Source: an uncultured Enterovibrio sp.
GTDB lineage: Bacteria > Pseudomonadota > Gammaproteobacteria > Enterobacterales > Vibrionaceae
Assembly (NCBI GenBank): GCA_947041315.1
Contig: CAMRDW010000008.1
Coordinates: 1-38,545 of the forward strand
DNA length: 38,545 nucleotides
Reading direction: 5' to 3'
Part shown: positions 6,946 through 17,071 of the stretch, piece after piece
Layout of the letters: every line of letters begins with the position of its first letter
How positions within the stretch are numbered: position 1 is the stretch's first letter
The notes under the pieces: model-generated
What the model was told of the DNA's origin: nothing
Database searches by the model: none
The model's input: only the letters and a program-made list of their open reading frames with translations
Translations under genes and position numbers: made by a program

Positions 6946-9063
6946 TTACTCCTTTGGTGAATAATATTGACCCACGACAGCCTTGTCTGTTTCGTACCAG
7001 AGCGTGTTATTTTCCCCTCCTGTTTCAGCAAAACCCGCAAAATCAGGATAAGCATCAAGAATGTCAACATGCTCCCGTGGCCACTTCCATTCATCCTTAA
7101 TAAGCAAAGCCCAAGGGTGATTTGAAGAGGTTTTAAAATAACGATTTATAGCGATGTTGCTTGAGTCTGACCACCAGCCGAACCAATAAGGATCGAACTT
7201 TTCAGTAGGGGCATGATCGCTCAAATGCACTTCTAAATTGCGGCCCGGATTAAACCAAAGCCCATCCCGAACATAAGGCCCCGGAGTTGCAAACATAAAG
7301 GGATCGTATGGCATCGACATCACCGCTTGGGTGTCAGTCCCCTCATTAATGTAAACATTGATTTCAAATTCAAACGCAATGGCTTCTTGGCAATGTTGGG
7401 CGGTACGATAATAAAGACACGTTTGAGGGAGTTTTTCTTTTAGATCATGTGAGACAATGAAAATCACTTCATTGCTATCGGTTTCCAGTCCATTATGTTC
7501 TTGCAAGAGCGCATTGTGCTTTTGAAATGAGGCTGCATGAATCGCATCCCTATGAAGACCTGGAATATGAAAGGCAAACCCATTATGGTAACCCGCGCCA
7601 TAAGCAGCAAGGTATCCTTGAATGGTCATTTGTACAATTTCGTCTTCTTGATTGAGGGTTTCAGTGATACGAAAACGGAAGATCAGATCATTTAAGTCAT
7701 AATCCCCTTCTTTAGGCCAATTATCTTCAAAAGCAAGGGTGGCGTATTCATTCTCACTTGGAAAATGCCGCAAAGTGGTGCCATTTTGAGTAATTCTTAA
7801 GGGATGATCTTCAACTTCTCCCGTTGTCGCTCCACCGTAATAATTTAATCCCGCTTGTTCAGAAAAACGAAAACGACTCCAGGTTAACCCTAATTGCGCG
7901 TCACTTGGAACGGAAATAGAAAGAGCATTTACGCCTGCACTTAATATGGTATCTGCTGCAACCTGCTCTCCTTCATCGCTAAAATCTCCGTCGCTGTTCC
8001 AATCAATCCAAGCAGAAAGATGACCCACTCTTGATGCATTAATCGAAATCAATGCCGCTTCACCCACTTCAACGGCGGTGACAAAACCGACCCCATCTTC
8101 ATCCGATAAACCCAAAATGTTGTCGTTTAGAGGAGAGACATATCCATCCGGCTCTGAATCACCTTCTTTCTCACCTAAATAAAAACCGCTTTGTGTTTCA
8201 TGACGCGGTCCATTTGATGCCAATAACGTTTTATAACTGTCCGGTGCATCGCCAAAATCAATGTTTGAATCTTCATCAACAATTGCAGCGTTAGCACAGC
8301 GCGCCCCGTCATTTTGATTTGAATAAGGGCCATCAGCGAATTTGAGGGCCATAACATTGCCCGATGAAATCGTCTCCTCATTCGATAAATCAATACGGAA
8401 AATATCACCGTCGCCGTTACGGGAAAGATAGTAATAACCGTTCACATCAAAATATCCGGCGCCAAATGTCCCGGTGATCCCTGTATTTCCAATCGCGGTT
8501 TCTTCACCGGTACTTTTATCAAATTGATAAAGGTATCCGGTTGAATTATGAACACCGTAAATCTTTCCATCTTTAGGATGAACGGCAAAATCGGTTAACT
8601 GCACATTGGCCCTGGACGTGATTTTTTCAACGTTTAATTGGGCATTTGAATTGGAGTCCAAAGGAGAAAGATCGACTTTGAAAAGCCCTTTTCCTGAGCG
8701 ATACAGATAATAGGTATGCTCATACACATCCCCAACATAAAAAGTGTGATCTTTCGGCAAGCCTTTCGTCTTGAGGGTTTGAGCTTGAAAATCTTTCCCC
8801 AATCTCACCAATCGTTTGTTTGTGGTGTCGTATCCATAAATATACCGATCAGAAAAATCAAAACCCACCCCATTAATATTTGCATTCCCTATCCCCGTAT
8901 CGTCTTCCAGCTCAACGGTTAAACCGGTCACTAAGTTAACGCCGTACACTTTCACAGGCTTTGATTGAAAAAGATAAGCCTGACTCGGACAAATATCGAA
9001 AGGGAGAGCGAATGTAAACGGCACGAGAAAAATGAGCAAAGAAAACACAAAGAAACGAGACAT
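6946..9063 (-). CDS. Secreted LruC/GEVED-type domain protein
   Basis: A 705-residue secreted protein starting at MSRFFVFSLLIFLVPFTFALP, a typical signal peptide. TGGAC lies seven bases before this ATG, while the upstream in-frame starts lack such a site. Residues from about 25 to 280 look like a propeller: short repeats of the type DGKIYGVHNSTGYLYQFD and RYIYGYDTTNKRLVRLG. A GEVED-type domain follows, with an acidic, calcium-site-like stretch (AWIDWNSDGDFSDEGEQ) and the motif TTGEVEDHPL. The C-terminal 240 residues match the LruC (DUF4842) type: ATLAFEDNWPKEGDYDLNDL then GFAFHIPGL. The family takes its name from a Leptospira outer-membrane protein. Its function is unknown; a surface or matrix role is inference. 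It pairs with the lipoprotein downstream. Confidence 0.8.
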   Translation of the reverse strand: MSRFFVFSLLIFLVPFTFALPFDICPSQAYLFQSKPVKVYGVNLVTGLTVELEDDTGIGNANINGVGFDFSDRYIYGYDTTNKRLVRLGKDFQAQTLKTKGLPKDHTFYVGDVYEHTYYLYRSGKGLFKVDLSPLDSNSNAQLNVEKITSRANVQLTDFAVHPKDGKIYGVHNSTGYLYQFDKSTGEETAIGNTGITGTFGAGYFDVNGYYYLSRNGDGDIFRIDLSNEETISSGNVMALKFADGPYSNQNDGARCANAAIVDEDSNIDFGDAPDSYKTLLASNGPRHETQSGFYLGEKEGDSEPDGYVSPLNDNILGLSDEDGVGFVTAVEVGEAALISINASRVGHLSAWIDWNSDGDFSDEGEQVAADTILSAGVNALSISVPSDAQLGLTWSRFRFSEQAGLNYYGGATTGEVEDHPLRITQNGTTLRHFPSENEYATLAFEDNWPKEGDYDLNDLIFRFRITETLNQEDEIVQMTIQGYLAAYGAGYHNGFAFHIPGLHRDAIHAASFQKHNALLQEHNGLETDSNEVIFIVSHDLKEKLPQTCLYYRTAQHCQEAIAFEFEINVYINEGTDTQAVMSMPYDPFMFATPGPYVRDGLWFNPGRNLEVHLSDHAPTEKFDPYWFGWWSDSSNIAINRYFKTSSNHPWALLIKDEWKWPREHVDILDAYPDFAGFAETGGENNTLWYETDKAVVGQYYSPKE

Positions 9064-9237
9064 AAGTACGTCCATCAATGATGAGTATTCTCTCTTATAA
9101 ACAAAGACCGTGCCAATTTTATCCTGTTGATATAAATGATAAAAATAAATAAGAAAAGAGATTTTAGAAGGGGAATTTTTAAATTGAAGGTCAAAAAGCG
9201 AGATAAAAATAAAATGTGTCAAAATGCGAAATCATCA

Positions 9238-9273
9238 GGCGACACCCACGCAGGTTCAAAGGCCACGGGTATA
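9238..9273 (+). repeat. Dispersed repeat, copy G (right end only)
   Basis: Only the last 36 bases of the element are present: GGCGACACCCACGCAGGTTC followed by AAAGGCCACGGGTATA, with an intact GGGTATA end. The last bases overlap the T tract of the tldD terminator. The left two thirds are missing, so this is a truncated copy at the upstream edge of the LruC-type gene. Confidence 0.7.
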
Positions 9274-9276
9274 AAA

Positions 9277-9298
9277 AAAGCCAGACTATTCTGGCTTT
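9277..9298 (-). terminator. Rho-independent terminator of tldD
   Basis: A 9-bp perfect stem AAAGCCAGA / TCTGGCTTT with a 4-base loop, followed on the minus strand by seven Ts. It lies about 20 bases after the tldD stop codon and closes the long minus-strand cluster. Confidence 0.85.
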
Positions 9299-9319
9299 AT
9301 AAAGAGAAAGAAGAAAACG

Positions 9320-10765
9320 TTATTCTGTTCCGCCCACTGTCATGGCATCAAGCTTAAGCGTCGGTTGACCCACACCAACAGGCATGCTTTGTCCTGCTTT
9401 CCCGCAGACGCCCACACCACAGTCTAATTTGAGATCGTTGCCAACCATCGAAACCTGCCCCATGGCTTCAAGTCCGCTTCCTATCAAGGTGGCGCCTTTT
9501 ACCGCGGTGGTCACTTTCCCATTTTCAATGAGGTAGGCTTCGCTCGTTGAAAAGACAAATTTACCCGAGGTGATATCCACTTGCCCACCTGCAAAATTGG
9601 GGGCATAAAGGCCATATTCCACACTGGAAATGATCTCTTCAGGCGTACTTTCCCCTGGGAGCATATACGTGTTTGTCATACGGGGCATAGGCAAATGCGC
9701 ATAAGATTCACGGCGCCCATTGCCCGTCGGGTTCACACCCATTAAACGCGCATTGTGCTTATCTTGCATGTAACTTTTAAGGATCCCATCTTGAATGAGC
9801 ACATTGTATTGCCCCGGAACCCCTTCATCATCCACATTGATGGAGCCACGACGATCTTTTAGTGTGCCATCATCAACAATCGTACAAAGAGAAGAAGTGA
9901 CTTTGTTACCGATTTGTCCCGTAAAAACAGACGATTCTTTACGGTTAAAATCGCCTTCTAAACCATGCCCAACCGCTTCATGCAACAAAACACCTGGCCA
10001 ACCCGGCCCAAGTACAACCGGCATGGTTCCAGCAGGAGCAGGCTTGGCGTGTAAATTCACAATCGCCTGACGCACCGCTTCATCTGCATACTGAAACGCA
10101 ATGGATTTACCGTCATTTTCCGTGACAAAATACTGATAACCAAAACGACCACCGCCACCAGAAGACCCGCGCTCGCGCTGGCCTTTCTTTTCAACCAATA
10201 CACTGATAGAAAGGCGTACCAAAGGGCGAATATCAGCAGCGTACGTTCCGTCAGTGGCAGCAATTAAAACTTGTTCATACACTCCAGAAAGACTGACAGA
10301 GACCTCCTGAATCAAAGGCTCTTTTGCGCGAATATAAACATCAATTTCTTTTAAAAGCGCAATTTTCTCTTCCTTTGTCATGCTTTGCAAAGGATCAATA
10401 GCCTGATAAATAAGAGGGGTTTGACGAGAAGAAAAAGCCGCTACTTTTAAAGAACCGCCATGTGCTGCAATACCTCGCGCTGCGGTTGCACTTTGTATCA
10501 AAGCGTCAGCATTGATTTGATCAGAATAAGCAAAGCCCGTTTTATCACCACTGATAGCCCGAACCCCAACCCCTCTGTCAATATTAAAAGATCCATCTTT
10601 AATGATGCTGTCTTCCAATACCAATGACTCATGCCAGCAGGATTGAAAATAGACATCGCCGTAGTCGATATGTCTGGCTGCCAAATGCTCTAAGACTTGA
10701 CTCAGTTGATTTTTACTTACACCTGAAAGATGCAACATGGTTTGTTCGACGTGTTCAAGACTCAT
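9320..10765 (-). CDS. tldD: TldD metalloprotease subunit
   Basis: Catalytic subunit of the TldD/TldE zinc protease. The HExxxH zinc motif is intact in [12 protein letters not shown] (His262, Glu263, His267). Other family landmarks are [20 protein letters not shown] (residues 63-82) and the C-terminal [19 protein letters not shown] block. Starting at [10 protein letters not shown] gives 481 residues, the same as E. coli TldD. An upstream in-frame extension of 21 codons is unlike the family and was left out. It is the last gene of the yhdP-nit-tldD series. It normally has yjgA and pmbA close by, but here about 6.3 kb of accessory DNA separates them. Confidence 0.96.
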   Translation of the reverse strand: MSLEHVEQTMLHLSGVSKNQLSQVLEHLAARHIDYGDVYFQSCWHESLVLEDSIIKDGSFNIDRGVGVRAISGDKTGFAYSDQINADALIQSATAARGIAAHGGSLKVAAFSSRQTPLIYQAIDPLQSMTKEEKIALLKEIDVYIRAKEPLIQEVSVSLSGVYEQVLIAATDGTYAADIRPLVRLSISVLVEKKGQRERGSSGGGGRFGYQYFVTENDGKSIAFQYADEAVRQAIVNLHAKPAPAGTMPVVLGPGWPGVLLHEAVGHGLEGDFNRKESSVFTGQIGNKVTSSLCTIVDDGTLKDRRGSINVDDEGVPGQYNVLIQDGILKSYMQDKHNARLMGVNPTGNGRRESYAHLPMPRMTNTYMLPGESTPEEIISSVEYGLYAPNFAGGQVDITSGKFVFSTSEAYLIENGKVTTAVKGATLIGSGLEAMGQVSMVGNDLKLDCGVGVCGKAGQSMPVGVGQPTLKLDAMTVGGTE

Positions 10766-10880
10766 GAATATCGTGCTCTTTAACGCTAAAAAATAATAAC
10801 CCTGCGAACGCTTACGGCAGGAGCCCATAAAGATGGAAAATGCCTTGTTTCAATACTCTCAAAATAGACAAAAATCGGTC

Positions 10881-11699
10881 TTATTTCAGCCGACATTGAA
10901 AGCGACTCTGGTATGATGTTGGCATCTTATTTCGTATTCTTTTGTTTTTTTCCACGTTTATCTTCGACAAAAGCAGCCCTGGTTGGTCTTCAAGCTGAGA
11001 CACAATACTCCCCCAAGGATCCAGGATCATTGAATGACCATGGGTTTCACGTCCCTCAGTGTGTCGACCACATTGTCCCGGTGCCAAAACCCAAGATTGC
11101 GTCTCTATTGCTCTGGCTCTGAGTAAAACCTCCCAATGCGCCAAGCCTGTTACTTTTGTAAAAGCGGCGGGAACGACAATAATATCAGCCCCTTCTTCTC
11201 GAAGCATGGAATAAAGCAAAGGAAAACGCAGATCATAACAAATAGACAGACCGATTTTTCCAAACGGGGTCTCCACCAAAGAGAATGCGTCACCCGCTTT
11301 AAAAATATCAGACTCTCGATAAGCGCCGTGCTCATCTGAAACCGCTACATCAAAAAGATGAAGTTTTTTATAAAAAGCGTAAAGCGCTCCTGTGTCATCA
11401 AAAACCAAAGAAGTAGAGCTTATCGTCCCATCGTCATTACGTATTGGAAAGGAGCCTAAGATCAACCACAACCCCAAGTCTTTAACACATTCAGAAAGTT
11501 CATCTTGCAAAGGCCCAGAGCCCAAAGATTCTGCGTAAAATGCATAGTCTTTTTTCGTGGCAAAGATCAGGGTATTTTCAGGGGTGACCACCAACTGAGC
11601 ACCTTGTTTTTTTAATGTCTTCAATTGCTCTTTTAAAAAGATCATGTTTTCAGCGACATTGGCCCCTGAATTCATTTGAATTAAACCCATTAAGCTCAT
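10881..11699 (-). CDS. Nitrilase-family carbon-nitrogen hydrolase (Nit)
   Basis: A 272-residue nitrilase-superfamily amidase of the Nit1/YbeM type, whose known members hydrolyse deaminated glutathione. The Glu-Lys-Cys triad is visible: Glu41 in VVTPENTLIF, Lys112 in FYKKLHLFD and Cys154 in GLSICYDLRFP. Length fits the family. Its ATG overlaps the yhdP stop codon by four bases (ATGA), implying coupled translation. An in-frame ATG three codons later is a possible alternative start. This gene regularly sits between yhdP and tldD in Vibrio. The substrate is inferred from the family, not shown here. Confidence 0.88.
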   Translation of the reverse strand: MSLMGLIQMNSGANVAENMIFLKEQLKTLKKQGAQLVVTPENTLIFATKKDYAFYAESLGSGPLQDELSECVKDLGLWLILGSFPIRNDDGTISSTSLVFDDTGALYAFYKKLHLFDVAVSDEHGAYRESDIFKAGDAFSLVETPFGKIGLSICYDLRFPLLYSMLREEGADIIVVPAAFTKVTGLAHWEVLLRARAIETQSWVLAPGQCGRHTEGRETHGHSMILDPWGSIVSQLEDQPGLLLSKINVEKNKRIRNKMPTSYQSRFQCRLK

Positions 11700-14600
11700 T
11701 TTTTTGCCTTCTCTTTTTGCTCTGAACGCAATTTTTGAGTCGCTTTTTCAGGCAATATAAGTTCACCGCTACTGCGAGAGACTTCATTCACAACAGGGTT
11801 ATCAATTGCCCCTGACACCTTATATCGAACTTGAGTGAAAACATCCACAACAGGAGAAATCACCGTGGTCAACGCGAGCACATACAACGCCGTTTGTGGC
11901 GCGACAGCAAACGCGGTAAAAACAGGAATACCCGAGGTTAAGTCAGGGACAAAACGAACATCTGCATTGACTGTATTTTGAGGTAAATTAGCAATGCCTT
12001 TAATGTACATATCTCCGGCTAAAGCTTTCATCAAAATATTGTCCGTCACAAGCACGCCATCCTTTATCGTGGCGTTTCCACTGATTGAGTCAAAAGCCAA
12101 GCCGTCTTCAAAAACCCCAGAGAAATCGAATTTAATTTTGCGAAGGATAGACTCTAAACTGAAAAGCCCAAGCAAACGTCCAACCCCACCCACTCCGCTG
12201 ACATAACCTTTTTCTAAACGCGTCTCAATGTTTGAATTCAGGGTTTTAAGGTTGATATCCCAAGGGGGACCTGCGAACGCCAAGTTTGCTTTCGTCATAA
12301 AACGCGCATCTTGAATGCCTTCAGCAACCGCAAAACGGCCCATAAGATCACTGCTGTTTTCGCCTTCGATATCAAAATCAAATACAGTATGATTAATACC
12401 TTGGGCATCAATTTTCCAAAAACCTGTTGCCTGTAATTTTGTATCTCCACTTCCTAGAAATAAATTCGACAAGGTCAATTTTTGATGCGTTTTGACGAGA
12501 TTAGCTTCCAGCTTTCCTAAACGATAACCTTGGATCCAAAGATCATTGATCATTAAATCCGTGGTGGGAATACCCGCCATTAAAGCCATTTCACCCTCAG
12601 AAGCTTTGTCTTTATTTTGACTCGATATTTCTTTTAATTTTTCTTTCATTTTGTTTTTGTGTTTTTCATCATTGAAATTCAAAAACAAATGTTCAATGGA
12701 AACAGATAAACGCTTATCTCGTTCCCACAAGGCATAGCCTGCTAATTCTTTACTTCCAACAATAATACGAAACTCATCATTTTTATTGCGTGCCGATAAA
12801 GAAAATGCATTAAAAGTCATGTTCTCCGTCAAGACTTTATCCGCTCTCACATTAACACGAGTGGGCATATGCAGCTTAAAAGGGAGCTCTTTGTTGGGTT
12901 TCTTTGCATCATGATATCGGTCTATCACTCTTGACCAAGCTTTTAAATCAAGCTCTGGATAAGTGATGTTGATGACGTTACCAAACAAAGGATGAAGCGA
13001 CAAAGCGCCTTCGCCAATCACGGCGAGACTGCGCTCGACTTCGGGTAAGTCTCCTCGGATATTGATGTCGGCTTGGTATTTCATCTTGGGCAATTCAAGC
13101 TGCGCGATGACTTGCTCGGCGTCTCCAGAGGCTTTTAAATACCCCTTTCCTGGCACCCGCGCAGGTTTTTTTAGCGGCGGAGGAACATCAATGTTCAGGT
13201 TTAATAAGTCCGTTTCTAAATGAATATCATAAGTAAACTCATTGTCTTTTAATGCCACCCCGAGATTCAATTCCCACAGAGCATGACCTTCAATTAAATC
13301 TAAATCCGGAAAGGCCAAGATCTTCTTTAAAGGGGCCGCTTTCCAATCTCCAGACATCTGAAGATCCACTAAATAATCACTCGACTCTGTTTCTCCACGA
13401 AAATCAAATGAAACGGCTTGTTCTAATAAATTCCCCTTTACGTCTTTGGCCCACACAATGTCATTGTCAAAATGGATCTTGCCCGTTACATTTTCGAATA
13501 AAACCTTAGGCCGCTCCACTTCAACATGATTATTTGTAAGTTCAACGTCTCCTTTAATGCGGATGTCATCGCCATCAAGCGGGACTGAAAGTGCAATTTG
13601 AGCATCAATTTCCCCTCCAACTTGAATGTAAGTTAAAGCCGCCCCAACAGAGTCAACAAGGGGGGTCGCCAGCATGTAATCTCGAAATAAATCTCCTCGG
13701 CTTTCAATGCTGGCGTCCAAATTCAAAATCGATTGTTTCGCACTGAACGACGGAATGACTCCTTTTATATCAAAACCTTTTGCCCCCATTAAATTCACAT
13801 GACTGGCATTTAAAAAAAGACTGTCATTGTGAAAGAGCAAATCAAGATCAAGCTCCGTCAACATAGGCCAGCGCGTATCAAAACTAAATTTACCTTCTCG
13901 AACAGGCACCCATGCTTGAAAAACACCTTGATGCTCCAAGTATGGAAAAGTTTTAAAATCGCCATGCCAAAGTAGTTTTGCCCCTTCCACTTTTCCGCCC
14001 TCAATTGCTGAAGAAAGATAATTGGTTAAGGTTTCACCCAAAGCGAGGGTCGGTAAATAGCGCCATGTTTCTGCGGCATTTTTCAAATCCGCTTCGGCAT
14101 AAAAAGAAAGCCAAGGAGACCCTTCACGAGGAATATCTAAACGGAACGTCCCTGTAAGATGAAGATCAGGAGAACGCACGGCAAGATTATCTGACCAAAT
14201 AAGCGTGTTTTCATCCTCTTGTAACCAATGCAATGCCACCTGACTTTTGACAATGTTTAAAGGGGCTTGAAAAAATGCACCATATGGCAAGATATCGTCG
14301 TCCAATGACATGGAAAGCGTTCCTTGCTTTGCTTTTCCTCGCAACGTAAGATCCAAGCCATGCAGTTCAGGTAAATAAGAAAAATGCTTAAAACTGATGC
14401 CCTTTAAGTTCGCAGAATACTTTAAAGGGGCATTTTTAGAGCCTTCTAAACGAATATCTTTTGCTTTCCCTTCAATAAATAGACTTGTAATCGCTTGATT
14501 CAAATCGTCAGATAAAGGAAACAAACTGCGCAATGGCATCAATAAAAACAAGTCCAATTGTGCAATATTCAGTAACCAATCCTCCTCAGAAAAGCGTAAC

Positions 14601-15589
14601 TGAATGCCAGGATCGGAATAAACACGTCTTCCTGTTTTAATTTCCCACTCATCACTCATGACAGTCCATGTCGAGGGGGTGTCTTTTATTAAAAAAACGC
14701 GCCCTTTTAGCAGAGTCAATTTTTGTAAAAAGAAGGCGTCACTGTCCGAAGATGTGTTTTCTAACCAGATTAAATCGCTCTCTTTTAAGCCTAATTGCGC
14801 CGAAACTAGCTCTCCATTTTCAAGGGTAAGCCAGACCTCTCCCCCCACTTGAGCTTGTTCAATCGAAATGTTCGGATTAACAAATTCTTTGATCCAATTT
14901 TTCAAAGAAAAATTATCAAGGCTTAAATAAAAATCCCCATTCAAAGAACGAAAGCCTGTTTTTTCAGTAAAGGCCCCCTTCACCGTGACGTGATTTAAGG
15001 CGATACCTTGTACACTGAAAATCCCTTCAACTTGATGAACCCCTTTTCTGCTATCCCAAAATAACGATTCAATATCAATGGTTTCTGGCTGATTTGAAGA
15101 AGAAAGAAGGGTGAGAGTGGAGTTCTTAACGCTAAAATGCCCAAGTCCGACCAAAAAAAGACGTTCAAGCTGCTTTTTTAAGCTGATTTCTTTTTGATTA
15201 TTACGTTCTGGAAATTGCGTTAAATCTAAACGTAAACCGTCAATGGCTACATTAGAGAAGGTCGGTTTCCATTGCTGCAAGCTGCCCCATAAATCAAATT
15301 GAATATTAATGCTTTCAGCCGTCAATATGCTTTGCTTTGTATCGGGGGAAGACAAGGAAAGAGAATGAAGAGACAAAGAAGGAGAGAAAAGTGACCAATG
15401 GCCCGTCACGGAGGAAAAATCAATATGAAAGCCACTGAGATCATTCACCCAGAGCTGCAATGGCGTTTTTGCATCCTCTAAATTTGGAAAAAAAAGCCGC
15501 AGAGAAACTGTTAAAATAGCAAAAATACTCAAAAGGAAAATAACAGACCCTTTTAGAAATGAAAGTGACTTTCGAGCCAATATTCCCAT
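11696..15589 (-). CDS. yhdP: YhdP, AsmA-like inner-membrane protein
   Basis: A very large (1297-residue) AsmA/TamB-like protein; E. coli YhdP is 1266. In E. coli YhdP, TamB and YdbH carry phospholipid from the inner to the outer membrane. A single N-terminal membrane segment (FLKGSVIFLLSIFAILTVSL, about 10-29) anchors a long periplasmic part made of repeated beta segments, many with the pattern 'ldl.i.g.l'. The C-terminal region (ETRLEKGYVSGVGGVGRLLG, then GLAFDSISGNATIKDGVLVT) is the AsmA-like end typical of the family. It follows rng by 12 bases and overlaps the nit gene by 4, so it belongs to one mreBCD-maf-rng-yhdP-nit-tldD transcription unit. Confidence 0.93.
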   Translation of the reverse strand: MGILARKSLSFLKGSVIFLLSIFAILTVSLRLFFPNLEDAKTPLQLWVNDLSGFHIDFSSVTGHWSLFSPSLSLHSLSLSSPDTKQSILTAESINIQFDLWGSLQQWKPTFSNVAIDGLRLDLTQFPERNNQKEISLKKQLERLFLVGLGHFSVKNSTLTLLSSSNQPETIDIESLFWDSRKGVHQVEGIFSVQGIALNHVTVKGAFTEKTGFRSLNGDFYLSLDNFSLKNWIKEFVNPNISIEQAQVGGEVWLTLENGELVSAQLGLKESDLIWLENTSSDSDAFFLQKLTLLKGRVFLIKDTPSTWTVMSDEWEIKTGRRVYSDPGIQLRFSEEDWLLNIAQLDLFLLMPLRSLFPLSDDLNQAITSLFIEGKAKDIRLEGSKNAPLKYSANLKGISFKHFSYLPELHGLDLTLRGKAKQGTLSMSLDDDILPYGAFFQAPLNIVKSQVALHWLQEDENTLIWSDNLAVRSPDLHLTGTFRLDIPREGSPWLSFYAEADLKNAAETWRYLPTLALGETLTNYLSSAIEGGKVEGAKLLWHGDFKTFPYLEHQGVFQAWVPVREGKFSFDTRWPMLTELDLDLLFHNDSLFLNASHVNLMGAKGFDIKGVIPSFSAKQSILNLDASIESRGDLFRDYMLATPLVDSVGAALTYIQVGGEIDAQIALSVPLDGDDIRIKGDVELTNNHVEVERPKVLFENVTGKIHFDNDIVWAKDVKGNLLEQAVSFDFRGETESSDYLVDLQMSGDWKAAPLKKILAFPDLDLIEGHALWELNLGVALKDNEFTYDIHLETDLLNLNIDVPPPLKKPARVPGKGYLKASGDAEQVIAQLELPKMKYQADINIRGDLPEVERSLAVIGEGALSLHPLFGNVINITYPELDLKAWSRVIDRYHDAKKPNKELPFKLHMPTRVNVRADKVLTENMTFNAFSLSARNKNDEFRIIVGSKELAGYALWERDKRLSVSIEHLFLNFNDEKHKNKMKEKLKEISSQNKDKASEGEMALMAGIPTTDLMINDLWIQGYRLGKLEANLVKTHQKLTLSNLFLGSGDTKLQATGFWKIDAQGINHTVFDFDIEGENSSDLMGRFAVAEGIQDARFMTKANLAFAGPPWDINLKTLNSNIETRLEKGYVSGVGGVGRLLGLFSLESILRKIKFDFSGVFEDGLAFDSISGNATIKDGVLVTDNILMKALAGDMYIKGIANLPQNTVNADVRFVPDLTSGIPVFTAFAVAPQTALYVLALTTVISPVVDVFTQVRYKVSGAIDNPVVNEVSRSSGELILPEKATQKLRSEQKEKAKK

Positions 15590-15601
15590 TTCTTTATCTC
15601 A

Positions 15602-17071
15602 CTACATCATCACAACATCAAATTGCTCTTGGGTATAAAGTGGCTCAATATGCACTTTCACTTCTTTACCAATGAAAACCTTCAGCTCAGCGACAGCATG
15701 GGACTCATCCCCTTCAAGCGCTTCAGCAACAGAGGGAGAAACATAAACAATGAATTTATCGGCATCATAAGCTCTATTGACCCGCGTAATTTCACGTAAA
15801 ACCTCACAACAAACCGTTTCAACTGTTTTTAAAGATCCTCGTCCAAAACAGGTAGGGCATTGCCCGCACAAAACATGTTCAATGCTTTCTCGTGTTCGCT
15901 TTCGGGTCATTTCCATCAAACCTAAGCGTGTAAACCCATTGATGTTTGTTTTAACTCTGTCTTTTGATAAGGCCAATTCCAAAGATTGAAAAACACGATG
16001 ACGATGATCATCTGAAATCATATCAATGAAATCAATGATGATGATCCCGCCTAAATTACGCAAACGAAGCTGACGTGCAATGGCTCTGGTGGCTTCAATA
16101 TTGGTATTAAAGATGGTTTCTTCAAGATTTCGGCGCCCAACAAAAGCCCCTGTATTGATATCGATGGTGGTCATGGCTTCTGTTTGATCAATGATAAGAT
16201 AACCACCTGATTTCAATTCAACTTTTCGGTCCAGTGACCGCTGAATCTCATTTTCAGTATCATACATATCAAAAACAGGGACATCCCCAGTATAAAGCTC
16301 AAGTTTGTCACTTATTTCAGGAACAAACTCATCTGTAAATTCACGCAAAGCCTTGATTGCAATACGAGAATCCACACGAATCACATCGATTTCTGTTCCC
16401 ACAAAATCACGAAGAATACGAGGTGCAAGTCCGGGCTCACCATACAACATGGACTTGCTTGGACGTTTTAAGCGACGCTCAAGCACTTTATTCCACAACT
16501 GCCGAAGAAAAGCGGCATCTTGTGATAACTCATGATCCAAGGCCCCCTCTGCAGCGGTGCGAATAATAAAGCCGCCAAGATCATCACAATGTGTTGCAAC
16601 AATGCTTTTGAGGCGTTCACGCTCTATGGCGCTTTCAATGCGTTGAGAGACCCCGACATGAGAGGCGCCTGGCATAAAAACCAAATAACGAGAAGGCAAG
16701 GTTATGTCGGTTGTTAAACGTGCGCCTTTTGTGCCAAGAGGATCTTTCACCACTTGCACAACAAGATCTTGTCCTTGTCTAACAAGTTCAGATATATCAC
16801 GAACTTGAAATTGTTTTTTTTCTTTTTCTGAGACGCATTCCGTGTGAGGAACAATATCCGATGCATGCAAAAAGGCGGCTTTATCAAGACCGATATCAAT
16901 AAATGCAGCCTGCATTCCTGGTAAAACGCGGCTTACTTTTCCTTTGTATATATTGCCAACAATGCCGCGTTTCGCTTCACGTTCAATATGTACTTCCAGT
17001 AAATTTCCAGCTTCTACCAGGGCCACACGTGTTTCTGTTGGTGTTACATTGATGATAAGTTCTGTGTTCAT
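15602..17071 (-). CDS. rng: Ribonuclease G
   Basis: RNase G (CafA), a 489-residue single-strand endoribonuclease that matures the 16S rRNA 5' end and decays some mRNAs; E. coli also has 489 residues. The S1 domain starts at KRGIVGNIYKGKVSRVLPGM (35-54). The catalytic aspartates are Asp304 (TTIDINTG) and Asp347 (IIIIDFIDM). The zinc-link CGQCPTC lies near residue 400. The long C-terminal degradosome scaffold of RNase E is absent, which confirms RNase G. Its start overlaps the maf stop codon by four bases (ATGA). Confidence 0.97.
   Translation of the reverse strand: MNTELIINVTPTETRVALVEAGNLLEVHIEREAKRGIVGNIYKGKVSRVLPGMQAAFIDIGLDKAAFLHASDIVPHTECVSEKEKKQFQVRDISELVRQGQDLVVQVVKDPLGTKGARLTTDITLPSRYLVFMPGASHVGVSQRIESAIERERLKSIVATHCDDLGGFIIRTAAEGALDHELSQDAAFLRQLWNKVLERRLKRPSKSMLYGEPGLAPRILRDFVGTEIDVIRVDSRIAIKALREFTDEFVPEISDKLELYTGDVPVFDMYDTENEIQRSLDRKVELKSGGYLIIDQTEAMTTIDINTGAFVGRRNLEETIFNTNIEATRAIARQLRLRNLGGIIIIDFIDMISDDHRHRVFQSLELALSKDRVKTNINGFTRLGLMEMTRKRTRESIEHVLCGQCPTCFGRGSLKTVETVCCEVLREITRVNRAYDADKFIVYVSPSVAEALEGDESHAVAELKVFIGKEVKVHIEPLYTQEQFDVVMM

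Noticed and set aside
5-9273. CRISPR array or integron attC sites
   Set aside because: The repeats are about 127 bp, spaced irregularly with genes between them, and have TATACCC/GGGTATA ends. There are no cas genes or integrase, and the attC core sites are missing.
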